NCBI GenBank assembly: GCA_964594775.1
Contig: CAZQNO010000006.1
Location: forward strand, 1-64,000
DNA: 64,000 nt
Direction of reading: 5' to 3'
DNA from: CAYFVU01 sp964594775
GTDB lineage: Bacteria > Spirochaetota > Spirochaetia > DSM-16054 > Sediminispirochaetaceae
Below the pieces are notes generated by a model. That model did no database searches and was not told the DNA's origin. It worked only from the letters and a program-made list of their open reading frames with translations. Numbering within the stretch: position 1 is the stretch's first letter; the number at the start of each line of letters is the position of its first letter. The translations under genes and the position numbers were made by a program. Of the stretch, positions 25,926 through 33,411 are shown one piece after another.

Positions 25926-26804
25926 TCAGCGGCGTCTGAAAATCTTAGACAGCTCACTGCAGGTGTGTTCGGTGAACATGAGAAAGATGCCGGACATGAC
26001 GATGAGAATGCCGAGGATCTGTAGTTTCGAGAGGCCGAATCCGGGAAGGGCAATCTGTAAAAAGAGTATGGGAACGAGGATGAGGGCGATATTGTGAAAT
26101 GCCACGAGGGTCGAAGCCTTTGCCCGGCGGTAGAAGCCGATCTGCGTAAAGGAGAAGGCGAAGAGTCCGAAGAGGAAGCTCCCGCCGAAGAAGATCCACC
26201 CCTGCGGTGTGTGCGGTAAAAAACCGACCTTCGCTCCGAATTGCTGACCGATCCCCTTGAAAATTGGGTCGAAGGAGGCGGCCCCTCCGGTAAACAGTCC
26301 GAAGAAGACCCCGATGGGCTTCTGCACCTTAAAACCGAGGGAAAAAGCGATGATGAGGAGAAGAACGGAAAAGTAGATGACGGTGAAACCGGCCACTCGA
26401 TCGAGCAGGATACCGTGCATTGCCGGGACAGGGGCATCGCCTCTTCCTATTCCGATAAAAATAGTCCCCGCTGCAATGATTCCGGCACCGATATGTTGAA
26501 GCTTCGTGATGGGCTCGTGAAGGATGAATTCTGAAAAGACCATCATCACCACCAGGCCGAAGCCGAAACTGGCGGTGTAGTATGCCGTGGGGGCGTACAT
26601 GTTGGCCAGGAGGGCCCAGAGAAAGCCGAGATTGTTTAAGAGGATACCAATAAGGTAGACCGCACGGCGTCGTCTTATCCGCGCCGCCGAGAGAGCGGTG
26701 TTTGATCTGAGTCCCTCTATTCCGTATCTCTGCAATCCCTTCGCGATGTGGATCTGAGTGCTTGCGATTACTCCGATTAGTGAAGCTATTACCGTTGCGT
26801 TCAT
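25926..26804 (-). CDS. DMT-superfamily transporter
   Basis: 292 residues with about ten hydrophobic helices in two halves, the EamA/DMT arrangement. ATG 26804 is preferred because the peptide then begins directly with the first helix (ATVIASLIGVIAS); the ribosome site is weak. The C-terminal TM pair (LQILGILIVMSGIFLMF) is typical for the family. The substrate cannot be predicted. It is first in a minus-strand group with the glycosyltransferase and phosphatase, so export of a sugar or lipid intermediate is plausible. Confidence 0.75.
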   Translation of the reverse strand: MNATVIASLIGVIASTQIHIAKGLQRYGIEGLRSNTALSAARIRRRRAVYLIGILLNNLGFLWALLANMYAPTAYYTASFGFGLVVMMVFSEFILHEPITKLQHIGAGIIAAGTIFIGIGRGDAPVPAMHGILLDRVAGFTVIYFSVLLLIIAFSLGFKVQKPIGVFFGLFTGGAASFDPIFKGIGQQFGAKVGFLPHTPQGWIFFGGSFLFGLFAFSFTQIGFYRRAKASTLVAFHNIALILVPILFLQIALPGFGLSKLQILGILIVMSGIFLMFTEHTCSELSKIFRRR

Positions 26805-26916
26805 TCTTTTCTTTTCGCCGTCCCGGGAACTATACCCTTTAGGGGGCATGATGTAAACGGAGTTTTCTGATATCCTTCGGCGAGCAGCTTAGTCAAGGAG
26901 CATAGCAGGAGGTCTC

Positions 26917-28221
26917 ATGTCTGGGGTGAAACAACTGTGTAGCGGCGCCGTGCTTTTTGCGGCGAGCATCTTTGCAGTGACGACGATCCTCTGCCTGGAG
27001 AAAAGCGCTCCCCATTTCCCCTCGGGCAGTGTCGAGCTGGACAGTGCCTGCACCGCAGCCCGTGCCGGCGACGAAGACGGGAGCGGTCTTTTCCCACAGC
27101 CGGAACCCCGTTTGCAAAGCAGGGCGGCGGTTCTCTTCGACTACGAAAGCGGTACGCTGCTCTTCGAGAAAAATGGGAAACTCAGCCTCCCGCCGGCTTC
27201 GATGACCAAGCTGATGACCCTCCACCTCGTCTATCGCGCCATCGAGGCGGGAAGAATCGCTCGGGACGATCTAGTGGAGATTGGTAAGGGGGGGGATTTT
27301 CGCGGACAGGCCCGGGGCTCCTCGCTGATGTTTCTGGAAGAGGGACAGCGGGTGACGATCTTGGAACTGATGAGGGGATTGGCCGTGCCGTCGGGCAACG
27401 ACGCGGCTGTTGCCCTTGCGAATGCGGTCGAGGGGTCTGTAGAGAGTTTCGTTGCGGCGATGAACGAGGAGGCACGGCGTCTCGGTCTTTCGAAGCTCCA
27501 CTTTGTCGATCCCTCCGGCATCGGCGCGGAGAATCGGGTAACCGCCCTCGAATTCGGCCGCTTCTGCATGGAGTACATCCGCAGTCAGCCGATTTCTCTT
27601 TCGGAGCTGCACAGCCTGAGGACTCTCAGTTATCCGCAGGAGCAGAACCTTCCGCCGCACGGAGGATCGACGTACGGAGCGATAGAACAGGAGAACTACA
27701 ATCCGTTACTCGGGCGGCTTCCCTCCGTGGACGGGCTAAAAACGGGATACATCGACGAATCGGGGTATAACCTAGCGCTGACGGCCGAGCGGGACGGGCG
27801 GCGGCTGGTAGCGGTTATCTTAGGGGGGCCGGGTGACGGCACGCGAGAGGGGAATCTCAGCCGGGTCATCGACGGCACGAAGCTGCTCTCCTACGGTTTC
27901 TCTGCCTACCGGCGGGTCAAGCCGGAACCGAAGATCGTCGAGGCGCCGAGGGTCTGGGGCGGCAGAGCCGAACGCGTGTCTCTTGTGCTCCCCGAGACGG
28001 AGGCGATGCTTCTTCCCGTGGATCTCGCCTTTTGCCTTCGGGCGGAGCTGCACATAGACGAGCCGTTAATGGCTCCCGTTCGTAGCGGCGAAGAACTGGG
28101 AGAACTGCTGCTGACCGCCCGCGGCGCGGTGTTGGCACGCTATCCGGTCGTTTCGGCGGAGGATGTGGAGGAGGCCCGGGTCTGGGGCAGAGTGCGCGAC
28201 CGCGTTATCCTGCGCTTTTAG
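26917..28221 (+). CDS. dacF: D-alanyl-D-alanine carboxypeptidase (peptidase S11)
   Basis: 434 residues with a Shine-Dalgarno AGGAGG 5 nt before ATG. An N-terminal hydrophobic segment (10-27) is a signal peptide or anchor. Active-site motifs are in order: SMTK (Ser95, Lys98), SGN (159-161) and KTG (275-277). A C-terminal beta domain follows (from about residue 320), as in penicillin-binding protein 5. It trims the terminal D-Ala of peptidoglycan stem peptides in the periplasm. The gene is divergent from the DMT transporter. Its end overlaps the convergent FTR gene by 4 nt. Confidence 0.93.
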   Translation: MSGVKQLCSGAVLFAASIFAVTTILCLEKSAPHFPSGSVELDSACTAARAGDEDGSGLFPQPEPRLQSRAAVLFDYESGTLLFEKNGKLSLPPASMTKLMTLHLVYRAIEAGRIARDDLVEIGKGGDFRGQARGSSLMFLEEGQRVTILELMRGLAVPSGNDAAVALANAVEGSVESFVAAMNEEARRLGLSKLHFVDPSGIGAENRVTALEFGRFCMEYIRSQPISLSELHSLRTLSYPQEQNLPPHGGSTYGAIEQENYNPLLGRLPSVDGLKTGYIDESGYNLALTAERDGRRLVAVILGGPGDGTREGNLSRVIDGTKLLSYGFSAYRRVKPEPKIVEAPRVWGGRAERVSLVLPETEAMLLPVDLAFCLRAELHIDEPLMAPVRSGEELGELLLTARGAVLARYPVVSAEDVEEARVWGRVRDRVILRF

Positions 28222-28556
28222 GGGAAGTACTCCTGCGGCCGCCGTTCGGGAATACTGGCCGGAGCTTCATTTTTATTCGCGTACGGTGGTGAGAGAAAGA
28301 GACCGCAGTAGCAGTGGCCGTACTCCTCCACATCGGGGCCGCTGTAGGTGCAGGGACAGACGATGTCCGAATCCTTCTCCCGCTTCCCCCATCCTTCGCG
28401 GCAGGGACATTGCAGATAGGAATAGCGGCGGTAGTTCATGAGAAAACCGTCGATTAAATAGCCAAGAAAGGTTTCGTCTTGCACCACACGCCAGCCTCTC
28501 CGTGCGGCTACGTTGTCGATGAAGCGACGGATTCTCTCCTCGTCCATGTGTCCCAT
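28218..28556 (-). CDS. ftrB: Ferredoxin-thioredoxin reductase catalytic subunit
   Basis: 112 residues. The six cysteines of the [4Fe-4S]/disulfide site lie as CPC (50-52), CPC (67-69) and HCYC (82-84), in the contexts CPCREGW, IVCPC and YGHCYCGLF. These are the FTR-beta signatures. The enzyme uses ferredoxin electrons to reduce a disulfide on a thioredoxin-like partner. It starts 4 nt after the stop of a glutaredoxin-like gene, its likely partner. No FTR alpha (variable) subunit is seen, as in other non-photosynthetic anaerobes. Confidence 0.9.
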   Translation of the reverse strand: MGHMDEERIRRFIDNVAARRGWRVVQDETFLGYLIDGFLMNYRRYSYLQCPCREGWGKREKDSDIVCPCTYSGPDVEEYGHCYCGLFLSPPYANKNEAPASIPERRPQEYFP

Positions 28557-28560
28557 AAAA

Positions 28561-28869
28561 TCACCCGTTTCCTACGCCGAGGAGTTTCTCCCAGGCCTTT
28601 TCGATGAAGCCGAGCTGATAATCCGTCTTATCGACGATGATGGTAGGAAAGAGGAGACGCTCGCCGAAGGCATCCTTGAACTCATCCTTCAGCTTTTTCT
28701 TCTCCGCCGGGGAGAGCACATCGACGTAGGCATATCGATAGGCGATACCGTGCTTTTTCAAAAAATCCATCCCCCGCTTGCAGAAGGCGCAGGACTTGAG
28801 GGCGAGAAACTGAACATTTTTATCGTCGGTATCACCCGCTTCTTCGGTAAATTCGAGCCAATCAAACAT
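28561..28869 (-). CDS. Glutaredoxin-like protein, likely FTR partner
   Basis: 102 residues from ATG 28869 behind AGGAGG. Thioredoxin fold with the redox pair CAFC (about 28-31) in LALKSCAFCKRGMDFL, followed by the cis-Pro element LLFPTIIVD (about 74-82). There is an N-terminal extension (FDWLEFTEEAGDTDD) before the first strand. Immediately upstream of ftrB, it is the natural electron acceptor of FTR. It could reduce ribonucleotide reductase or peroxidases in an anaerobe with limited glutathione. Confidence 0.82.
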   Translation of the reverse strand: MFDWLEFTEEAGDTDDKNVQFLALKSCAFCKRGMDFLKKHGIAYRYAYVDVLSPAEKKKLKDEFKDAFGERLLFPTIIVDKTDYQLGFIEKAWEKLLGVGNG

Positions 28870-28913
28870 TTTGCTACCTCCTTCTCCATATATCGTGAAT
28901 CTGAGAGAACTAG

Positions 28914-29117
28914 TCAATAACGGGCGAGGGAGTAAGAAGAAATATTCTCTAGCCGGGGGCAGCCGGTCATCAGCATGGCGTGGGCGAGCTCATTTCTCAA
29001 ACGGAGCAGTTCCTCTTCTACCGCTTCGCCGCCGCAGGCGAGGCCGTTGCAGCGCGGGCAGACGCGGCAGAAGCCCTTCATCCGCTCCTTCGCCCGTTTT
29101 CTCGTCTCTTCGTTCAT
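28914..29117 (-). CDS. Small Cys-rich protein, resembling the N-terminus of FMN-dependent alpha-hydroxy-acid oxidases
   Basis: 67 residues from ATG 29117, overlapping the galE stop as ATGA. The Cys cluster is C17-x2-C20-x2-C23-x4-C28 in GFCRVCPRCNGLACGG, followed by a helix and a Cys near the end (TGCPRLENI). Several anaerobic alpha-hydroxy-acid oxidising flavoproteins begin with a helix and this same CxxCPxCNGxAC pattern, but their TIM barrel is absent here. It is either a truncated remnant or a stand-alone metal- or redox-binding protein. It sits between galE and the glutaredoxin/FTR pair. Confidence 0.6.
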   Translation of the reverse strand: MNEETRKRAKERMKGFCRVCPRCNGLACGGEAVEEELLRLRNELAHAMLMTGCPRLENISSYSLARY

Positions 29118-30088
29118 GCATTGTTCCGCTGATAGGCCTTCCACGTGGTTTCTACGATAGAGTCTACGCCGCTGAAGCAAGTTTTCCATGAGAGAAGTTT
29201 TTCCGCCTTGGTCGAGGAAGCCACGAGCTTTGCCGCATCTCCCGCCCGGCGGTCCCGTACCGCCGCCGGTATCTCTCTTCCGCTTATACGCCGGGCCGCT
29301 TCGAGGATCTGCAGAACGCTGAGGCCCGTCTCGCTTCCGAGATTGACGGTGAAGCTTTCGTCATTCTTCATCAGGTAATCGAAGGCCCGGACATGGGCAT
29401 CGGCGAGGTCGCTTACATGGATGTAATCCCTCACCCCGGTGCCGTCTTCGGTGGGGTAGTCGCTGCCGAAAATCGAGAGTTCCGGGCGTCTGCCCGCGGC
29501 GACTTCCATGACGACGGGTATGAGATTGGCGGGATTGCGCTCCAAACCGTTCACCCGGCCTTCCGGGTCGTAGCCTGCGGCATTGAAGTAGCGAAGAGCG
29601 GCGTAGCGCAGCCCCGAGAGTTCGTCGAACCAATGGAGATTTCGCTCTATCTCGAGTTTAGTGAAACCGTAGTAGTTCGTCGGAACGGTAGGATGATCTT
29701 CATCGACGGGAAGGTAGTCCGGCTCGCCGTATACCGCCGCCGAAGAAGAGAGAACGAAACGACGGACCCCCGCCTCCAGAGCGCCGGTGATGAGCCCTAT
29801 TGAGCCGCAGATGTTGTTGATCCCGTATCTCCCCGGTTTTAACATCGACTCTCCCGCGGCTTTGAAGGCGGCGAGGTGGACGATGCCGTCCCAGCCTTTG
29901 CCGAGGACTCCTTTGAGAAAGTCACGATCGAGGATATCGCCGTAGTAGAAATCGACTCCCGGAGCAATGTTCTCTTCCCGTCCCGATGAGAGATTATCCA
30001 GAATACCTACGCGGCAGGACTTGTCGAGAAAGGCGCGGCTCACATGGGCCCCGATGTAGCCGGCGCCGCCGACCAGCAGCACTCTCAT
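29114..30088 (-). CDS. galE: UDP-glucose 4-epimerase
   Basis: 324 residues from ATG 30088. The NAD motif is GGAGYIGAHV (about 7-16), catalytic Ser and Tyr are in SSSAAVYG and YGFTK, and the extended-SDR landmark YFNAAGYDPEG follows. It interconverts UDP-glucose and UDP-galactose for envelope polysaccharide. It overlaps the phosphomannomutase gene by 4 nt upstream and the Cys-rich gene by 4 nt downstream. N-acetyl-hexosamine specificity is possible. Confidence 0.93.
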   Translation of the reverse strand: MRVLLVGGAGYIGAHVSRAFLDKSCRVGILDNLSSGREENIAPGVDFYYGDILDRDFLKGVLGKGWDGIVHLAAFKAAGESMLKPGRYGINNICGSIGLITGALEAGVRRFVLSSSAAVYGEPDYLPVDEDHPTVPTNYYGFTKLEIERNLHWFDELSGLRYAALRYFNAAGYDPEGRVNGLERNPANLIPVVMEVAAGRRPELSIFGSDYPTEDGTGVRDYIHVSDLADAHVRAFDYLMKNDESFTVNLGSETGLSVLQILEAARRISGREIPAAVRDRRAGDAAKLVASSTKAEKLLSWKTCFSGVDSIVETTWKAYQRNNA

Positions 30089-31452
30089 TTTGATTTCTCC
30101 GCTGCCTCGTTTTCGAGGAAGGGACGAAGAATGCACCGGATCTCCGACAGTCGTTTCTCCAATTCCTCTTCGCTTGCCGCTTCGACCACGAGACGGAGGT
30201 AGGGTTCGGTGTTCGATGGGCGGACGTTGAACCACCAGCTCGGATATTCTATCCGGTAGCCGTCGAAGTCGAGGAGGGCAGTGGGACTTTCTTTAGAGCT
30301 GAAGTGTTCCTTCAATGCTTCCATCGCCTCGCTCTTCTTTTCGATCTTGAAGTTGATTTCTCCGGAGTTGGCGTAGACGCGGATTTCGTCTATGAGCGAG
30401 GAGAAGTTTCTGCCCTCGGCCTTGGTTTTCACCGCCGCCTGCAGGACGAGTAGGGCGGCGAGAATCCCCGAGTCGCAGTTGTAGAAGTCGCGGAAGTAGT
30501 AGTGTCCCGCCAGCTCTCCGCCGAAGATTCCCTCGATCTCCCGCAGTTTGAGCTTGGCGAAGGCGTGTCCCACCTTCCATGTATGCGGTGTGCCGCCGAG
30601 TTTTTCTATGTACTGCGATACCGAACGTGAGGTGCGGATGTCTTGGAGCACGTTGCCTTTCTCCTCGGCCAGGAGGATTCTGCCGAGGACACCGATGATG
30701 AGGTCGGGAGGGATGAAGCTGCCCTTCTCGTCGACGAACATCACTCGGTCCGCATCGCCGTCGAAGATTATGCCCAAATCGCTTGCGTTTTCCCTTACCG
30801 CCGACTTCAGGTCGGCGACGTTCTCCTCCTCCAAGGGATTGGGAGCATGATGGGGAAAACTGCCGTCGAGCTCTTCGTAGAGATAGCGGGGGCCATTGCC
30901 GAGGAGTTCTCGAATCAGAAGAGCGGCCATCCCGTTAGAACAGTCTACCGTTACCTTCAGCCCGTCCAGTCCGTCGGGGACGTAGCGGCGAAGGAAATCG
31001 ATATAGGTTTCCCGTACCGCGAAGCTCTTTATCTCGCCCTTTCTTACTGACGCGCTTGGAGTTTCCGTCTCCACCATCTTCTCCAGCTCCGAGAGCCCTG
31101 AGTAATAGCCGACCGGCAGGGCCCCGCCCTTGGAGACCTTGAAGCCGTTGTACTCCTTGGGGTTGTGGCTGGCGGTAATTTGTACCGAAGCGTCGAAGCC
31201 GAAATGGGCCGTTACGAAGTAGACCATCGGCGTGGTGGACAGGCCTATGTCGTAGACGTCGGCGCCGGCGTCGGTGATTCCTGCAGCGAGCGCACGAAAG
31301 AGCGCCTCACTGCTCGCACGAACGTCTCTTCCCACGAGAACCGAATCGGCGGAGAGGAGCCGGGGGAGGAAGAAACCGATTTTGTAGGCGTCTGCCTCGT
31401 CGAAATCTTTCCCATATACTCCTCTGATATCGTATGCCTTAAAACCCTTCAC
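30085..31452 (-). CDS. Phosphomannomutase / phosphoglucomutase
   Basis: 455 residues, the usual length for the alpha-D-phosphohexomutase superfamily. The phosphoserine loop is TASHNP (about 92-97), the metal loop DGDADR (about 231-236), the sugar-specificity loop GGELAGHYYF, and the phosphate-binding loop RPSNTEPYLR (about 415-424). GELAGHYYFRD favours the bifunctional PMM/PGM of the AlgC type. It supplies mannose-1-P or glucose-1-P for nucleotide sugars, matching the downstream galE. Both neighbours overlap by 4 nt. Confidence 0.93.
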   Translation of the reverse strand: MKGFKAYDIRGVYGKDFDEADAYKIGFFLPRLLSADSVLVGRDVRASSEALFRALAAGITDAGADVYDIGLSTTPMVYFVTAHFGFDASVQITASHNPKEYNGFKVSKGGALPVGYYSGLSELEKMVETETPSASVRKGEIKSFAVRETYIDFLRRYVPDGLDGLKVTVDCSNGMAALLIRELLGNGPRYLYEELDGSFPHHAPNPLEEENVADLKSAVRENASDLGIIFDGDADRVMFVDEKGSFIPPDLIIGVLGRILLAEEKGNVLQDIRTSRSVSQYIEKLGGTPHTWKVGHAFAKLKLREIEGIFGGELAGHYYFRDFYNCDSGILAALLVLQAAVKTKAEGRNFSSLIDEIRVYANSGEINFKIEKKSEAMEALKEHFSSKESPTALLDFDGYRIEYPSWWFNVRPSNTEPYLRLVVEAASEEELEKRLSEIRCILRPFLENEAAEKSK

Positions 31453-31907
31453 TCTTTTCTCCTGTCAAGCAGTTCATTCAGTCCCTTTCGATCATACATC
31501 TCGAGAAACCAGGCCTCTTCGTCCTCGAAGTGAAGCATCTCCACCCTCCTGCGGAGGATTTTCCCCAATGGGGAGATAGGGGAGAGGGTCCGGGGGGAAA
31601 GGCTGCCGCGAATCGCTCTTGCGGCCTGGGCGGCCGAGATGCTGCGGATCTCTTGGAGGGAAGCGATTTCTTTCTCTATTTTGAACTTCCGGTAGGCCGT
31701 TTTCTTCCCAAAAAGCCGCAGAAGGCCGCCCTCCCGCTCGAAGTCCTCGAAAACAATTTTTTCCGATACGACGTAGAGGAGACCTCCGAGAGAGACGGGA
31801 CGATCGCCGCCGCCGGAGCGGCCGACATAGAATGCGTAGGTTTTCCACTCAATTGGTCCACCGTAGGTGTTCTCGATCCCGCGGAGGAAGTCCTCGCTCT
31901 CGCTCAT
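31449..31907 (-). CDS. Hypothetical protein between OsmC and phosphomannomutase
   Basis: 152 residues, overlapping both neighbours by 4 nt. The N-terminal 70 residues read as beta strands (WKTYAFYVGRS, GGLLYVVSEKIVFEDFER) like a PH-type barrel, followed by a Lys/Arg-rich helix and a C-terminal strand-helix (MLHFEDEEAWFLEMYDRKGL). No signal peptide or catalytic motif. I do not recognise a family. Confidence 0.7.
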   Translation of the reverse strand: MSESEDFLRGIENTYGGPIEWKTYAFYVGRSGGGDRPVSLGGLLYVVSEKIVFEDFEREGGLLRLFGKKTAYRKFKIEKEIASLQEIRSISAAQAARAIRGSLSPRTLSPISPLGKILRRRVEMLHFEDEEAWFLEMYDRKGLNELLDRRKE

Positions 31908-32320
31908 ATGTAGCGAATTTCGTGTTCGATTGTGCTTCCCTTGCGCAGAAGGGCGCTGACCCCGCAGTAGCGGTCCTGAGAAAGATCTACCGCCTTTTTC
32001 ACCTTCTCTTCGTCCAAGCCGTCGTCCTTCTTGAACTCGTAGACGATGCGGATCGTGTGATACTGCTTTGGGTGTTCATCCGTAAGTTCGCCCTCTATCT
32101 TCACGTCGAAGTAGGTGTAGGGCTGCTTCATTTTATTGAGAATCGACACGACGTCCATTCCCGTGCAGCCGGCAAGGGATACGAGGGTCAAGGGTTTCGG
32201 CGTCGGGCCTCGGTTCTTGCCTCCTACGGCTTCTCCCGCGTCGAGGGTGATCGTGTGCCCCTCCACCTCGGCGGCAAACGCCATACCGTCTTTCCACGTG
32301 CAACGTATCGAGTGAGCCAT
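31904..32320 (-). CDS. OsmC-family protein (YhfA-like)
   Basis: 138 residues from ATG 32320 with a strong AAAGGAGG. The catalytic Cys pair of the OsmC fold is in SLAGCTGMDVVSIL (about 48-61) and in the helix SQDRYCGVSALL (about 115-126). Some members are organic hydroperoxide reductases; the YhfA subgroup has unknown substrates. It is first in the run that also carries glutaredoxin and FTR, consistent with a thiol-redox theme. Confidence 0.88.
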   Translation of the reverse strand: MAHSIRCTWKDGMAFAAEVEGHTITLDAGEAVGGKNRGPTPKPLTLVSLAGCTGMDVVSILNKMKQPYTYFDVKIEGELTDEHPKQYHTIRIVYEFKKDDGLDEEKVKKAVDLSQDRYCGVSALLRKGSTIEHEIRYI

Positions 32321-32412
32321 GTTTCCTCCTTTAGGGATGTTGATTATCGAAGATTCCTGCCATACAATGACCTTTCCTATTATCCTATCATAAGTGTAGC
32401 AGGTGCGTGGGG

Positions 32413-33366
32413 ATGAATACAAGCCGACTTCTCAAAGACTTCGGGAAGCTGCTCAAGAAGAACCATCAGGAGATGAGAAACGCTCTTGCCGATACCGATA
32501 CCGATTGTTTTCGGGTCTACAATCGAAACATAGGTGCCGTACCCTGGTTTATCGATGTCTACGGAAAGTATCTCCACATCTCATCCATGGACGACGGTTC
32601 GGATGATGCTATATCGGGGATCGAAGACGAGCTCCTTTTTGAAGTCTCCCGCATGCTTTACGTGCCCCCGGAGCGGATACGCTTCAAAAAGCGTCCCCGC
32701 TTAGGAAGAGATGCGCAGCACGAACGGCGAAGCGAGGAAGGGCTGAGCTTCACGGTACGGGAGAACGGGCTTCAGTACATCGTAAACCTCACTGATTACG
32801 TCGACACGGGGCTCTTCTTAGACCACCGGATAAGCAGAGAGTATGTGAGGGAAACCGTCCTCGGTAAAAGGGTTCTCAATCTCTTCGCGTATACCGGGGC
32901 ATTCTCCGTGGCCGCCGCGGCGGGGGCCGCGGCGGCCACCTGCACCGTCGATCTCTCTAAAAACTATCTAAGCTGGGCCGGGGCAAACATGGAGAAAAAC
33001 GGCTTTATCGGCAAGATGCACGAGTTCGTCGAAAAGGATGCCCGGTGCTACCTCACAGAGGCCCACGACGCCGGAGAACGCTTCGAACTCATCATCATCG
33101 ATCCTCCCACCTTTTCCAACAGCCGGAAGATGGAGGGGACCTTCGACGTGCAGAGGGACTACGTATGGTTTATCGGAACGGCCCTCTCCCTCCTTTCAAA
33201 GGACGGGGTGGTCTTTTTTTCCACCAATAAGGCTCGATTTCACTTCGACCCCGGAAGACTACGAGGGGGAGTTGCAAGGGAGATAAGCGGCGAGACGATA
33301 CCTCCGGACTTCTCCGGCCGCCATAAACCGCACCGGGCCTGGCTTATCGCGAGGGAACCATTTTGA
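32413..33366 (+). CDS. Class I SAM-dependent methyltransferase (RlmK-like)
   Basis: 317 residues from ATG 32413; the GTG at 32407 is an alternative. It starts with RLLKDFGKLLKKN and CFRVYNRNIGAVPWFIDVYG, the layout of the C-terminal half of E. coli RlmKL. SAM motif I is VLNLFAYTGAFSVAAAAG (about 152-169); the catalytic IDPPTFSNS (about 231-239) follows. The RlmK family makes m7G2069 in 23S rRNA. Here it stands alone without the RlmL half. Other members (RlmI, Cys-less m5C types) are the main alternative. Divergent from osmC. Confidence 0.85.
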   Translation: MNTSRLLKDFGKLLKKNHQEMRNALADTDTDCFRVYNRNIGAVPWFIDVYGKYLHISSMDDGSDDAISGIEDELLFEVSRMLYVPPERIRFKKRPRLGRDAQHERRSEEGLSFTVRENGLQYIVNLTDYVDTGLFLDHRISREYVRETVLGKRVLNLFAYTGAFSVAAAAGAAAATCTVDLSKNYLSWAGANMEKNGFIGKMHEFVEKDARCYLTEAHDAGERFELIIIDPPTFSNSRKMEGTFDVQRDYVWFIGTALSLLSKDGVVFFSTNKARFHFDPGRLRGGVAREISGETIPPDFSGRHKPHRAWLIAREPF

Positions 33367-33411
33367 GGCTTCGCCGGCCGCACAGCGCGCCGCACCCCGG
33401 GGCTCTGATGA

